From assembly GCF_900110875.1 (NCBI RefSeq), contig NZ_FOFM01000001.1, forward strand, positions 930,001 through 994,000: 64,000 nt of DNA. The letters are read 5' to 3'. The DNA comes from Pseudovibrio axinellae (lineage in GTDB: Bacteria > Pseudomonadota > Alphaproteobacteria > Rhizobiales > Stappiaceae). Position numbers and translations under genes: made by a program. Shown in pieces: positions 18,093 to 27,854 of the stretch. Below the pieces are notes generated by a model, which worked only from the letters and a program-made list of their open reading frames with translations, had not been told where the DNA came from and did no database searches. Each line of letters starts with the position of its first letter. Position 1 is the first letter of the stretch.

Positions 18093-18416
18093 ATGACGCT
18101 TGCATTCCCTACCCCTTCTGAATTTCGCAATGCCAATCGCGCAAACGCAGGCACGTTTGAACCGCTTACTCTTTCGCACACCTTGCATGTGCTGGTAGCG
18201 ATCCCAATGAAGCTTTGGAAACACTATCAGGATCGCCGTGCCATGATTGAACTGGCTGGCCTTGAAGACCGGATGCTAGAGGATATTGGAATTACGCGCG
18301 CTGATGTGCACAGTGCTCTTTCTGCGAGTGATGGCCACGACCCGAGCTGGCACCTAAGCGCCCGTGCCCGCGAGCGCCGCTGTGCGGAACTCGAAAAGCG
18401 CCGCCGTCACATATAA
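18093..18416 (+). CDS. DUF1127 domain protein
   Basis: Small arginine-rich protein of 107 residues. The DUF1127 motif is in the middle: WKHYQDRRAMIELAGL followed by EDRMLEDIGITRADV. Short DUF1127 proteins of alphaproteobacteria affect RNA turnover, phosphate and carbon metabolism and sRNA maturation; this longer form carries an N-terminal extension of about 45 residues and a basic tail (RARERRCAELEKRRRH). I chose the ATG at 18093 with GGGAG upstream rather than a GTG at 18060. It is divergent from lysR and ends in a strong terminator. Confidence 0.88.
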   Translation: MTLAFPTPSEFRNANRANAGTFEPLTLSHTLHVLVAIPMKLWKHYQDRRAMIELAGLEDRMLEDIGITRADVHSALSASDGHDPSWHLSARARERRCAELEKRRRHI

Positions 18417-18488
18417 AAATTGTGGGAGCCTCTTTTTGGCAGCTCGCCCCTACTTGAACTGCCAAGATTCCATTGCCCACCACCTAAA

Positions 18489-18516
18489 AGGCCTGCATTT
18501 TTGCAGGCCTTTTTTT
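18489..18516 (+). terminator. Rho-independent terminator after the DUF1127 gene
   Basis: Stem AGGCCTGC (18489-18496) pairs perfectly with GCAGGCCT (18503-18510) around a six-base loop, followed by a run of T to 18516. The A-run on the other side makes it bidirectional, serving the convergent gene that ends at 18592. Confidence 0.93.
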
Positions 18517-18591
18517 GCTGAAAAGATCAGTTCTTCTTGGCTGGATAGACAACCAGCTCGCATCAGCCTAGAGACCTAAGGCTTGTGTGCT

Positions 18592-19203
18592 TTACACCTT
18601 ACGATGAGTGCTCGGCATGGTGCTTTGAAACGCCTTAGTCCAAAAATCCAACACAGGGTTTTCCGCTGGCATCATCTGCGACCAGAACACTTCCTGGGCA
18701 CTGCGTGTTTGATCTTCTGCATTTTTTGTTTCAGAGCCTAGATCTGGACAACCCTTTGCAAAGCCTTTGAGGAACGCTTCCATCATCACCTTTTGCGGGC
18801 CGACGAGATAATTCATAAGCATTTTGCCCTGCAATAATGCCAGTAGAACGGGCATCAACTCCATCCAACTGTCGATATTCATTGCATCTTTGCGCTTAAA
18901 GTGACGCTGCACGGCTAAACTGATGTTTTTGTCACTGGCAAGCACAGTCATAAGATATGTGAGCATTGCTTGTTGTGAACCACCCGTCATTTGCTGCCAA
19001 TTTGCAGGGTCAGTGAAATTCATATCTGGAAGCTTTGGCGTTTCACTAGCTGTTTTGGAAGGCTGTGGTGCAGGTGTTTTTTGAGGCTGCATAAATGGAA
19101 GAAAGGCATGGCCATTTTGAAAATAGTCTTGGTAGGCTTTCGCCTGATTTTGACTAAGTACTTCCATAAGAGAAAACATGTTATTATTGGAATGTTCTGT
19201 CAT
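18592..19203 (-). CDS. Hypothetical protein, Met- and Gln-rich, predicted helical
   Basis: I do not recognise this 203-residue protein. It has no signal peptide and no membrane helix longer than a short hydrophobic patch (MLTYLMTVLAS, MELMPVLLALLQGKMLMNYL). A Pro/Lys/Thr-rich linker at about residues 38-55 separates an N-terminal helix (SQNQAKAYQDYFQNGHAF) from the rest. Its amphipathic, Met- and Gln-rich helices recall phasins and other surface-coating proteins, but no signature supports this. GGGAAG precedes the ATG, and the codon use resembles its neighbours. It stands alone between the cyclase gene and the DUF1127 terminator. Confidence 0.65.
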   Translation of the reverse strand: MTEHSNNNMFSLMEVLSQNQAKAYQDYFQNGHAFLPFMQPQKTPAPQPSKTASETPKLPDMNFTDPANWQQMTGGSQQAMLTYLMTVLASDKNISLAVQRHFKRKDAMNIDSWMELMPVLLALLQGKMLMNYLVGPQKVMMEAFLKGFAKGCPDLGSETKNAEDQTRSAQEVFWSQMMPAENPVLDFWTKAFQSTMPSTHRKV

Positions 19204-19346
19204 TTGGCTTCCCGCTCACAAGCTTATGGCGGCTATTTACCACCCAATATACGTTGATTCATCTTGATCGTTTTGGATGTAATATTTGTAAATATTATGA
19301 CCATGAGTTCCATTTTATTGAAACTCCTAGCAAAGCTGAGCGTTCC

Positions 19347-21182
19347 TTAAACGATGCGGTAAACATCGACGGCTTCATCCCGCCCTCTTAACTTGAAATC
19401 ACCAAGATGTTTTACATCGGATTTGTCTTTCAGTTCCCGGACGGTTTCATCAGTGGCCAGCGCAATAACCTGCGCCTTGGGGTCAATTTTCTTGCCCAGC
19501 TCCTGAAGTCTGGCTGCAACATTGACCACATCCCCAACGACTGTGTAGTTCAGCCGCTCCACAGCGCCAATATTTCCAACAACGACCGTTCCTGTATGAA
19601 CACCAATGCGAACTCTTAGTTTTGCGAGAGGCCCTTCATCGTCTCCAAGGTCGTGTTCCAGCTTTTCTGCAATTAAGCGAACAGCATCAATGGCAGCTTC
19701 TGCATGGTCCTTCATGACTTCCGGGGCTCCCCAGAACGCCATGCACCCATCTCCGATGTATTTGTCGATTGTGCCTCGGGTCTGGCTTATGCAATCTGCA
19801 AGTTCCTGAAAATGGGTATTGAGCATCGTGGTGGTCTCCTCTGCCGTAAGCTTAGAGGCAACACTGGAAAAACCCGCAATGTCTGAAAAGAGAATAGTCA
19901 TCTCACGCAGCTCAGTGTTGCAAAGGCCATCGAAGTCTCGCTCTAACAAAACACGGACAAGATCTTTGGGCACGTATTTTGAAAAGGCACTTATGGCAAC
20001 GCTGGCTGAGTTGAAAGATTGGTTCGCATCATCAATCTCTTGCAAGCGTGAGGATGGCAGGGCTTTCAGGCCTTCCATATTTAGGTTTTTGATCGCAACC
20101 GCCTGATGAGCCAGTGCCACAATTGGGTCTGCCAGTCTGCGACCAATCAGGAACATGAGAAGCACACCAACGGCAAGAAAAGCCGCGGCACCGAGATAGA
20201 CCTTGTGCAGGCTCTCAAAGGGGCTGCTGAATTCAGAAGCCAACGTATAACTGCCGATAGTAAGAGGTAACCGGCTGCTTTCCGCCAACACATCATAAAG
20301 AAACAGATAATCGCCTTCCGGTGTTTTATCGATATGCGCATTATATGCGGTCTCAATATATTCACGGGTGGTTTTCTTATCCCAGATATAATTAAGCGGC
20401 GTTCCCTTCAAATCTGACAGTGTTGGAATTGGTTTTGCAGTACTTGGCTTAAAGTCGATGAACTTTTGCTCTGTACTTGCAAGCACCTGATCCTTACCCA
20501 GCAGAATAAAGGGGGACTGAGACTGACGCCATTTGATGCGTTCCATCAAACCGCCTAGCAACGTCACCGGATACGCCAACTCAAGGTGAGATATCGTGTT
20601 ATCGACGGGGTTGGAGATGTAAACGGACAGGTCCATATAGGTTTCGCCCGCCATGCTATCGTAATAAGGTTGGGACCAGTGCATATGCCCCTCGCGCATG
20701 TCTTGCGCATTGGGTGGGCGCACTGAGGTTTCCTTTATGGGTTCATCTGCATCATCCAACTGCGCACTGAACATCTGGCCACTGGGAAACGTATAGGCAA
20801 TCTTTTTGATGCTTGTTTCGCGTGATAGGATCGTAACCAGCTGCTCACGCAGTGTTTCTGGAGCTTCGTGCACCAGTGGGTCAGAGAGTATCTGGGCGAC
20901 CAGAAGGCCAAGCCTTTCCTCACTTTCAAAGAAGTCCTCGACAACTTCCAAGCCCCATCCCACAATAAGTGCACCGGTTTCGCGCATGATAGCGGTTGTT
21001 TGCTGGTTTGCCGCGCTGGAGACATACAGAAGGACTGTTCCGCCAATCAAAGCCAGTGAAAAGGCGGCGCCTATGCTGAAAACAGTAGAGATGGATAAGC
21101 GCCAGGCGGACCAGCCTTGGCGCTTTGAACTCTTTGACTGCGGCTTTGTTCGGGCGCGAGTGGCGTCTTCGTTCCGGTCCAT
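19347..21182 (-). CDS. Membrane-bound class III adenylate/guanylate cyclase with HAMP domain
   Basis: Sensor cyclase of 611 residues. One membrane helix at about 36-56, a periplasmic sensor region of some 270 residues (dCache/CHASE-like), a second helix at about 330-348, a HAMP segment (GRRLADPIVALAHQ), then a class III catalytic domain at about 425-611. Metal-binding Asp434 lies in LFSDIAGFS and Asp478 in DKYIGDG; the transition-state Asn/Arg pair lies in VVGDVVNVAARL, so the domain appears active. I chose the ATG at 21182, which has GGAGG five bases upstream. It follows rsmE by 23 bases, so the two are likely co-transcribed. Confidence 0.92.
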   Translation of the reverse strand: MDRNEDATRARTKPQSKSSKRQGWSAWRLSISTVFSIGAAFSLALIGGTVLLYVSSAANQQTTAIMRETGALIVGWGLEVVEDFFESEERLGLLVAQILSDPLVHEAPETLREQLVTILSRETSIKKIAYTFPSGQMFSAQLDDADEPIKETSVRPPNAQDMREGHMHWSQPYYDSMAGETYMDLSVYISNPVDNTISHLELAYPVTLLGGLMERIKWRQSQSPFILLGKDQVLASTEQKFIDFKPSTAKPIPTLSDLKGTPLNYIWDKKTTREYIETAYNAHIDKTPEGDYLFLYDVLAESSRLPLTIGSYTLASEFSSPFESLHKVYLGAAAFLAVGVLLMFLIGRRLADPIVALAHQAVAIKNLNMEGLKALPSSRLQEIDDANQSFNSASVAISAFSKYVPKDLVRVLLERDFDGLCNTELREMTILFSDIAGFSSVASKLTAEETTTMLNTHFQELADCISQTRGTIDKYIGDGCMAFWGAPEVMKDHAEAAIDAVRLIAEKLEHDLGDDEGPLAKLRVRIGVHTGTVVVGNIGAVERLNYTVVGDVVNVAARLQELGKKIDPKAQVIALATDETVRELKDKSDVKHLGDFKLRGRDEAVDVYRIV

Positions 21183-21205
21183 ACCGTCCTCCATTTGGAG
21201 GTATC

Positions 21206-21955
21206 TTAGAGCCAATCTCCCAATTTTGCCTGAACAACGGCCAAAGCAGCAACGGCTGCGGTATCAGCCCTCAAAATTCGGGGACCAAGCGGGATTGAAT
21301 GAACAAACGGCAGGCTTTGCAAGAGCTCACGCTCATCTTCTGAGAAGCCACCCTCAGGCCCGATAAGCACGGCCAGAGGTGCTTTGGGAACATCCTTGAG
21401 AGCGTCAATTGGATTCAGTGAGCCATGGCCTTCATCGCAGAAAATGATCTGGCGTTCACCTTCCTCCTGCACCCACGTGCTGAGAAGCTTCTTAAGCTGT
21501 GTTGGCTCCATCACCGATGGAATGGACAGGACACCGCACTGCTCGCACGCCTCAAGCACATTGGAGTCCATGCGCTCCTGCTTGATCTTTGGGTTTTGGG
21601 TAAACTGCGTGATTACCGGGCGCAAACGACCTGCACCCATTTCAACGGCCTTTTGAACCATGTAGTCCAGCCGGGCAAGTTTAAGCGGGGCAAATAGGTA
21701 ATCCAAATCCGGCAAAGGTGTTTGTTCACGCATTTGCTCGGTGACAATCAACTGACAGGCCTTGCGCCCGGTTGGAAGGACTTGGGCGCGCCATTCGCCA
21801 TCCCTGCCATTGAAAACGAGAACTTCTCCCCCCTCCTTCATGCGCAAAACGTTGAGGAGATAGTTGGCTTGGGCGCGGTCTGCTTGCAAATGGAAGCCAT
21901 TGCGCAGATCCTGATCAACAAATAAGCGTTGCATACGAAACTCATAGTGGGACAT
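21206..21955 (-). CDS. rsmE: 16S rRNA m3U1498 methyltransferase RsmE
   Basis: SPOUT-class methyltransferase acting on U1498 of 16S rRNA in the 30S subunit. The N-terminal PUA-like domain starts at [12 protein letters not shown] and includes [14 protein letters not shown]. The knotted C-terminal domain has the SAM-binding segments [14 protein letters not shown] and [19 protein letters not shown], both near invariant in RsmE. The 249-residue length is usual. I use the ATG at 21955 (MSHYEFRMQ), as in relatives; an ATG at 21991 is less likely. It is divergent from xseA and upstream of the cyclase. Confidence 0.95.
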   Translation of the reverse strand: MSHYEFRMQRLFVDQDLRNGFHLQADRAQANYLLNVLRMKEGGEVLVFNGRDGEWRAQVLPTGRKACQLIVTEQMREQTPLPDLDYLFAPLKLARLDYMVQKAVEMGAGRLRPVITQFTQNPKIKQERMDSNVLEACEQCGVLSIPSVMEPTQLKKLLSTWVQEEGERQIIFCDEGHGSLNPIDALKDVPKAPLAVLIGPEGGFSEDERELLQSLPFVHSIPLGPRILRADTAAVAALAVVQAKLGDWL

Positions 21956-22129
21956 TGAGGCACCATATGCCAAGCGCGTGACTGATACCACTTGGCCTGC
22001 ACCTATTTATTGGTGAGAACTTAAAGTCTCAACAGGAGGAAATGCGTCTTGTGGTTCCCTTTTGCAAGGGTCACGGTCTACACTAAGTAAGACTGGTTTA
22101 ATTTTGCTGCATCTGAAAGAAGCCTGACA

Positions 22130-23659
22130 TTGTCTGAACGCCCGAACATTGCTGAATATACCGTCTCCGAAATCTCCGGTGAAATCAAACACACCGTGGA
22201 AGATAAGTTTGACTATATCCGCGTACGAGGCGAGCTTGGCCGTGTCAGCCGACCGGCATCAGGACATATCTATCTGGATGTGAAGGATGATAAGGCCGTT
22301 CTTTCTGGCCTGATTTGGCGGGGCAACGCGGCACGGCTGAAAGTACAGCCAGAGCAAGGCCTTGAGGTCATCGCAACCGGTAAGATCACCACGTTCCCCG
22401 GTCAGTCGAAGTACCAGATGGTCATTGACAGTCTGGAGCCTGCTGGCGCTGGTGCATTGATGGCTTTGCTGGAAGAGCGCAAGCGGAAACTAGCGGCAGA
22501 AGGTTTATTTGCTGAAGAGCGCAAGGTTGCTCTGCCGCGCATGCCAAGAGTGATCGGCGTTGTCACCTCACCGACCGGCGCGGTTATTCGCGATATCCTT
22601 CATCGTATCAGCGACCGTTTCCCGCTGCATGTGTTGGTATGGCCTGTACGTGTGCAAGGTGAAACATGCGGCTCTGAAGTTGCAGCAGGTATCCGTGGGT
22701 TCAATGCGCTTGAAGCTGGCGGTGATATTCCTCGCCCTGACGTGCTCATCGTGGCCCGTGGTGGTGGTTCTATTGAGGACTTGTGGGGCTTTAACGACGA
22801 GGAAGTTGTGCGCGCTGCTGCTGAGTCACAAATACCCCTCATCTCAGCTGTTGGCCATGAGACAGACTGGACGCTGATTGACCTGGCGGCGGACGTGCGC
22901 GCGCCAACACCGACAGGTGCTGCAGAATTTGCCGTTCCGGTCAAAGCAGAAATGACGGCACAGGTGGATGACTTATCGCGCCGCCTCGCAACAGGTCTTT
23001 TGCGCCTTGTGCAAGCACGCCGGACAGAGTTGCGCGCCGCCAGTGCAGCCCTTCCTGCTTCCCGCGATCTGCTTGCACTGCCTCGGCAGCGGTTTGATAT
23101 GGTGGCTGGCCGTCTTGAGCATGGGTTGAAGGTAAACACCCAAATCCATCGCAATTCTCTGGCGGCCGTTTCTTCTGGCCTTCGCCCTATTACCTTGCAG
23201 CGACAGATTTCTCAGGGAGCGGAGCGCCTCCAAGTCTTAAAAGCTCGTGCGATTGCAGCCTTTTCCAATCAGGTCCAACGGCAGCGCCTGAGACTAAGCA
23301 ACTCTGCTGGTCTTTTAAATTCTTTGAGTTATGAGCGTGTAATTGATCGCGGTTATGCTGTGGTACGTGATGCAGATGGTGTTCCATTGGCAAGTGCGCA
23401 GGCGGTACAGGGCGGGCAAGTGTTGCAGCTGGAGATGAAAGGCGGGATTATCGGTGCAGTTGCCGATAGCGGCGGCGTTATGCCAACGCCACCCCCTCAC
23501 AAACCTGCTAAGGCAAGCGCACCTGAAACAGATGTGGTTCCTACACCTGCAACATCGTTGGATGAGCATGTGGCGCTAAGCAAGGCGAAGCAAGCAAAGA
23601 AACCTGTTCGCAAAAAGAAAGAACCCGCAGACCCGGGCGCACAAGGTAGCTTGTTTTAG
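22130..23659 (+). CDS. xseA: Exodeoxyribonuclease VII large subunit XseA
   Basis: Large subunit of exonuclease VII, which degrades single-stranded DNA with XseB. The OB-fold domain is at about residues 10-110 ([31 protein letters not shown]), followed by the catalytic domain with [34 protein letters not shown], and [25 protein letters not shown] helical C-terminal region and a basic tail close the protein. The start is TTG at 22130 (TTG-TCT-GAA); the N-terminus of relatives begins here and no better ATG exists. xseB is not adjacent. Confidence 0.95.
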   Translation: MSERPNIAEYTVSEISGEIKHTVEDKFDYIRVRGELGRVSRPASGHIYLDVKDDKAVLSGLIWRGNAARLKVQPEQGLEVIATGKITTFPGQSKYQMVIDSLEPAGAGALMALLEERKRKLAAEGLFAEERKVALPRMPRVIGVVTSPTGAVIRDILHRISDRFPLHVLVWPVRVQGETCGSEVAAGIRGFNALEAGGDIPRPDVLIVARGGGSIEDLWGFNDEEVVRAAAESQIPLISAVGHETDWTLIDLAADVRAPTPTGAAEFAVPVKAEMTAQVDDLSRRLATGLLRLVQARRTELRAASAALPASRDLLALPRQRFDMVAGRLEHGLKVNTQIHRNSLAAVSSGLRPITLQRQISQGAERLQVLKARAIAAFSNQVQRQRLRLSNSAGLLNSLSYERVIDRGYAVVRDADGVPLASAQAVQGGQVLQLEMKGGIIGAVADSGGVMPTPPPHKPAKASAPETDVVPTPATSLDEHVALSKAKQAKKPVRKKKEPADPGAQGSLF

Positions 23660-23683
23660 AGCGATCGGGCAGCTTGCCGCTTT

Positions 23684-24577
23684 CTAAGCCAGAGCCATCT
23701 TGTTCTTTAAATCCCATGGCTCCTTCAGCAACGCCAAGTGAAAGCACCCGTTTTGTTGGTAGCCGATTGCTTCGTAAGCTTTGACTGCTGCGGCGTTGTC
23801 GGTGAACAGGACCGACTTTTGCACGCCTCTCTCTTTGGCTGCTTGCAGGGTCAAAGCAACGATTGTTCTCGCATATCCTTGACTGCGATGTTCTGGAGGC
23901 GTCCAGACTGGACCGACCTGTACAATTTCAGGGAGTGTTGCGTTAAACCCGCTTAAAGAAACCGGCTGCCCCTCATCCAGTAAAACCCACGCACTGTGGC
24001 CAGCCTGCATCTGCTTTACCCTAGTGCGAATGTGCTCCTCATGCTTTTGCGTGGGCTCTGCACCAAGGGCTTCCAGCTCGTGGTCTTTCAGCCAGGAAGA
24101 CAACAAGGACTTTTGGGCCTCAGCTGCGCTAATGAGTTTAAACCGTGCGCTTGAGGCGCCTTCAGGGAGGTGAAGTTTATCCAACTCAAGCTGATAAAGA
24201 CCTTCGCTGCGGTTGGTATTGAAGGCGTGATCAGGCAAATTGAGAGTGTTCAGAATGGGGCGGGCCTGCTCACTATCACCAAGCACTCCGGCGAGCGGAC
24301 GCTCTGCATTTGCTAAAAAATGTGTGGTCAGAGCTTGTCTTGCTTCTGGGTCTGGCGCTTGGGCCATCAGGTTTCCATTCCAGAAGTGAGCAAAAACGCC
24401 TTGTATCTCATTCGCCTTGTCATAAGCGGCCCAATACTCTCCAGAAAAGGCCTCGCCTGTATACTCAAGGCCTGCCTTGTCCATATTGCTCAGTAAGAAC
24501 ATGGAGCTAAAGGCTCGGCTCATCAAGAACGCCTCTACAGCATAGGCATCATCGTTTGATAGTTTTCTGATCTGCAT
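23684..24577 (-). CDS. GNAT family N-acetyltransferase with N-terminal extension
   Basis: A 297-residue protein with a C-terminal GNAT domain (about 160-290): motif A is VGPVWTPPEHRSQGYARTIV and the following VLFTDNAAAVKAYEAIGY is motif B. The N-terminal half (DDAYAVEAFLMSRAFSSMFLLSNM and GEYWAAYDK) resembles a second, degenerate GNAT fold, as in other two-domain members. I chose the ATG at 24577 since GGGAGCGG lies just upstream. The substrate is unknown. It is convergent with xseA, 24 bases apart. Confidence 0.85.
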   Translation of the reverse strand: MQIRKLSNDDAYAVEAFLMSRAFSSMFLLSNMDKAGLEYTGEAFSGEYWAAYDKANEIQGVFAHFWNGNLMAQAPDPEARQALTTHFLANAERPLAGVLGDSEQARPILNTLNLPDHAFNTNRSEGLYQLELDKLHLPEGASSARFKLISAAEAQKSLLSSWLKDHELEALGAEPTQKHEEHIRTRVKQMQAGHSAWVLLDEGQPVSLSGFNATLPEIVQVGPVWTPPEHRSQGYARTIVALTLQAAKERGVQKSVLFTDNAAAVKAYEAIGYQQNGCFHLALLKEPWDLKNKMALA

Positions 24578-24618
24578 TGCAACCGCTCCCATTTGAGCTG
24601 GCAAGTATGGGGAAACAA

Positions 24619-24646
24619 AAAACCCCAGTCCACTGACCGGGGTTTT
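24619..24646 (-). terminator. Terminator of the TRAP operon
   Basis: AAAACCCC (24619-24626) pairs with GGGGTTTT (24639-24646); one mismatch and two to three further pairs extend the stem to a 4-base loop. Read on the minus strand it is followed by T residues, and it lies 23 bases after the dctM stop. Confidence 0.88.
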
Positions 24647-24669
24647 CTTTTTCTCACGTTGTGTTCTGC

Positions 24670-26037
24670 TTACATCAAGGATGGCAGGAAGGTGATGATT
24701 GATGGGAACGCCACCAATACCGCCACTGTCAAAACGTCTGCCACAAAGAACGGAGTTGCACCACGGAAGACTTCCTGAACTGGAATATCAGGGCGAACAC
24801 CAGACACAACAAAGCAGTTCAGCCCTATGGGCGGTGTAATCAGGCAGAGCTCTGCCATCTTCACCACGATGATGCCGAACCAGATCGCACAAGCCGCCCC
24901 GGACATGCCAAGCGTGCTTTCTGCTGCGCTGACATCCAGCCCACCATTGAGCGCCATGATTGCCGGGAAAACAACAGGCAAAGTCAGCACCAGCATGCCA
25001 ATCGCATCCATGAACATGCCCAGCACGGCATAGCCGAGCAAGATGCAGACAATGATCATCATCGGTGGGAAATCCAACGAGACGATAAACTCACGGAATG
25101 CATCGGGAAGGCCAGCAAAACCAAGGAAGCGCACGTAAACCAGCACGCCCCAAATGAGCGTGAATATCATCACGGTCAGCTTTGCAGTTTCATGAAGCGC
25201 TAGGAAGAGCTGTTTGGTGCGCATGCCTTTGTAAAATGCGGCCAAAAGCACGACAAACGCGCCACAAGCGCCTGCTTCTGTTGGCGTTGCAAAGCCATAG
25301 TACAGGCTGCAGAAGATGATCAGGATCACGCCAATTATCGGAAATGTGCCTGGCACTGATTCAAAGCGCTGTTTCCAGCTGTAGCCGCCAATCGCGGGTG
25401 CGCCGCCGGACCATTTAGCTATGAAATAGATGATCCCAGCATAGATAAGAACGGACACAACGCCTGGTAGGAAGCCAGCCATCAGCAGTTTACCGACGCT
25501 TTCTTCCACCAAAATTGCATAGATCACGAGGATCGCACTTGGTGGAATGAGAGAGGCCAGTGTTCCCCCAGCAGCAACCACAGCAGCAGAAAGGCGTTTG
25601 GAATACCCTGCTGCCAACATCTCAGGAATAGCGACACGCGCAAAGACAGCAGATGTTGCTGTTGACGCACCAGAAACCGCAGCAAAGCCAGCTGTAGCAA
25701 AGACCGTGCCGATCGCCATGCCACCTGGCAACCAACCAAGCCAACGCTTGGCTGCCTCGAAGAGTTGCTTGGTCAGACCTGCGTAATACGCCAGAAAGCC
25801 GATCAAAATAAATGTCGGCAGAACTGAAAGCGCATAGGTGACTGACTTGGAATGAGGGATGGTGCCGGCCATTTTTGCCGCAGTCAGAACACCACGCTCA
25901 AATCCCATACGCATGGAGAAGATCGCGATCATGCCCACAATGCCGACAAAGGCGGCAGCAAATGCAACACGAACACCGATAACAACGAGGAGCAATAATA
26001 CTCCTGTCATAATAAGGCCGATATCAAACGGGGTCAT
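24670..26037 (-). CDS. dctM: TRAP transporter large permease DctM
   Basis: Large membrane subunit (455 residues, about 12 helices) of a tripartite ATP-independent transporter. It starts with the usual DctM helix pair and holds GGTLASLIPPSAILVIYAIL and GAFVVLLAAFYKG; LITPPIGLNCFVVSGV near the C-terminus is a family landmark. It acts as the sodium-coupled translocation channel with DctQ. Its start overlaps the dctQ stop by 4 bases, so the two are translationally coupled. A terminator follows. Confidence 0.95.
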   Translation of the reverse strand: MTPFDIGLIMTGVLLLLVVIGVRVAFAAAFVGIVGMIAIFSMRMGFERGVLTAAKMAGTIPHSKSVTYALSVLPTFILIGFLAYYAGLTKQLFEAAKRWLGWLPGGMAIGTVFATAGFAAVSGASTATSAVFARVAIPEMLAAGYSKRLSAAVVAAGGTLASLIPPSAILVIYAILVEESVGKLLMAGFLPGVVSVLIYAGIIYFIAKWSGGAPAIGGYSWKQRFESVPGTFPIIGVILIIFCSLYYGFATPTEAGACGAFVVLLAAFYKGMRTKQLFLALHETAKLTVMIFTLIWGVLVYVRFLGFAGLPDAFREFIVSLDFPPMMIIVCILLGYAVLGMFMDAIGMLVLTLPVVFPAIMALNGGLDVSAAESTLGMSGAACAIWFGIIVVKMAELCLITPPIGLNCFVVSGVRPDIPVQEVFRGATPFFVADVLTVAVLVAFPSIITFLPSLM

Positions 26038-26762
26038 GACGCACCTCCATGCGCGGGTGTTCCCATTTCTGGGCCCTCTTCACCATTTTCAGCAGAATGG
26101 AAGGTTTCCTCAATCTCAGCACTTGCGTGAGCTGCAGCATCCATCACGTGCGGCAGGTCCAGGACTGATGCAGTCGGGTCAATGACAAGGCGGCTGTACC
26201 CAAACAACTGAAGCACAAGGCGAAGCCATAAAAGGGCCAGCGCGCAGGGAACGACGATCTTGGACGGCCAGGTAGGGATGGAAATATCCATAGTACTGTC
26301 GCCAAAGGTCCAAGATCGGTCAAAATGCAAATACGAGCCGTAGATCAACACAGTAACAACAACAAGAACGGCAAGAACGCCGAGAACTTCAGCGATCCAT
26401 TGGGCACGGCCTTTAAAGACACCGATCACCAGCTCCATGCGGATGTGGCCGCCGACACGTTGACAATAGGCGATGCCCATAAAGGCAAACACCGCCATGG
26501 CTTGCTCTGTAATATCAATAAAACCGGGTACGGGCTGATTGAACAGATTACGTCCAACAACCTGAACGACAGCTAGCAACATCAAGACAAGAATGGATGT
26601 CGCGGCAATGAGGTTAAATAGATTTTCTATTTTCCCCAGCGCTCCATTAAAGCGAAGATAGGCCAGATCCGACGCCGGATATGTAGGGCCGTTTGGTTTG
26701 GACATTTTGGCAGCCCGTTCGTAAGAGGAATGTTTGCCATGCTCATTTTCGGAAGGGTTCAT
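26034..26762 (-). CDS. dctQ: TRAP transporter small permease DctQ
   Basis: Small membrane subunit of the TRAP transporter with four helices between about residues 50 and 195 (IAATSILVLMLLAVVQVVGRN, then FMGIAYCQRVGGHIRMELV, a DctQ signature). The N-terminal 35 and C-terminal 45 residues are hydrophilic and longer than usual (242 in total against about 170). I chose the ATG at 26762, which has GGGAGG four bases upstream; alternatives at 26780 and 26705 have no good ribosome site. It lies after dctP, separated by an attenuating hairpin. Confidence 0.92.
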   Translation of the reverse strand: MNPSENEHGKHSSYERAAKMSKPNGPTYPASDLAYLRFNGALGKIENLFNLIAATSILVLMLLAVVQVVGRNLFNQPVPGFIDITEQAMAVFAFMGIAYCQRVGGHIRMELVIGVFKGRAQWIAEVLGVLAVLVVVTVLIYGSYLHFDRSWTFGDSTMDISIPTWPSKIVVPCALALLWLRLVLQLFGYSRLVIDPTASVLDLPHVMDAAAHASAEIEETFHSAENGEEGPEMGTPAHGGAS

Positions 26763-26793
26763 GAACCCTCCCGCAAGCATTGCTCAGAAGAAC

Positions 26794-26822
26794 AAAAAGG
26801 CGCACCAAATCAGGATGCGCCT
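26794..26822 (-). terminator. Inter-cistronic attenuator between dctP and dctQ
   Basis: AGGCGCA (26798-26804) pairs with TGCGCCT (26816-26822); on the minus strand the stem is followed by five T residues. It probably ends a share of transcripts after dctP, giving an excess of binding protein over the permease subunits. Confidence 0.8.
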
Positions 26823-26834
26823 GTTCTGAGGCAA

Positions 26835-27854
26835 TTACTCGCCGGCAATTGTATTTTGAACCAGAGCCAGAAGTTCTGCAGCAGGGAGACCCTTAGCAGA
26901 CATATCTTTGACCCACTGGTCCCAAATTGGCTTACCAGCAACAGACTTGAAAGCTTCAAGTTCTTCGTCAGAGAACGTAATCTGCTTTACGCCACTTGCT
27001 TCTAGAGCCGGGTAAAACTTGTCGTAAACCTTTGCATAGGTGTCCAGGTAGTGCTGGATTGCAGGCTCGACGCTTTCGTCCAGTGCAGTTTTGAACTCTT
27101 GCGGCAAGAATTCGTAGGCATCTGTGCTCACAACAACAGGGCAGCTGACGGTGCCAGGGTTCAAGTTGGCTGTCCACCAGCTACCAGCTTCAATGGTTTT
27201 GAATGACAGATGTGCATGCGGTGCAAAAGCAACGGCCTGAACTGTACCAGAATCGATCGCCTGATACGCTTCAGCAGCCGTTACGGACGTTGGTACAGCG
27301 CCGATGGTTTTCATGGCGTTGCCAATACCACCGAGTGCACGAACGCGCATGCCTTCAAAGTCTGCCAGTTTTGCAGGCTCGTCGCCTTTACCAAGCAGGT
27401 TGTACTGCGGCATTGGCGATGGCATCAGCAGCTTCGCGTTCCAACGGCCCAAGTCTTTTTGAACAGCAGGATGGTTGTAAAGTGCAAAATCAACTTTAAC
27501 CTGGGTTTCCAGATCCGGCACGCCCAGGAACGGCAGATCAGTGGTTGTCAGGGATGGGTTTTTGTCAGCGTGGTAAGATGCGCAGAACTGAGCCATTTCG
27601 AAAGCACCGATGGCAATGCCATCCAGGTTTTCACGAGACTTAGACAGTGCTCCACCATAATGCAGTTTAATTTCAAACTTACCGTTGGTACGTGCGGCGA
27701 CCTCTTCAGAGAGCTTTTCTACGTGCTCTGTAAATGCACGACGCTTGCCCCAAAGTGATACGTTCCAAGTGACATCAGCAGCAAGAGCTTCACCAACGAA
27801 TGTGGTGCCCATTGTTGCTGCAAGTACAGCGGTTGCAACCTTAATATTTTTCAT
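26835..27854 (-). CDS. dctP: TRAP transporter substrate-binding protein DctP
   Basis: Periplasmic solute receptor of 339 residues. Signal peptide residues 1-24 (MKNIKVATAVLAATMG, then GEALA). The mature part has ENLDGIAIGAFEMAQF and the LADFEGMRVRALGG segment, whose Arg normally salt-bridges a substrate carboxylate, so an organic acid is expected. I chose the ATG at 27854 with GGGAG upstream. The long helix LQEFKTAL..IQHYLDTYAKVYDKF is usual for the fold. The ligand cannot be identified. It heads the operon dctP-dctQ-dctM. Confidence 0.93.
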   Translation of the reverse strand: MKNIKVATAVLAATMGTTFVGEALAADVTWNVSLWGKRRAFTEHVEKLSEEVAARTNGKFEIKLHYGGALSKSRENLDGIAIGAFEMAQFCASYHADKNPSLTTTDLPFLGVPDLETQVKVDFALYNHPAVQKDLGRWNAKLLMPSPMPQYNLLGKGDEPAKLADFEGMRVRALGGIGNAMKTIGAVPTSVTAAEAYQAIDSGTVQAVAFAPHAHLSFKTIEAGSWWTANLNPGTVSCPVVVSTDAYEFLPQEFKTALDESVEPAIQHYLDTYAKVYDKFYPALEASGVKQITFSDEELEAFKSVAGKPIWDQWVKDMSAKGLPAAELLALVQNTIAGE

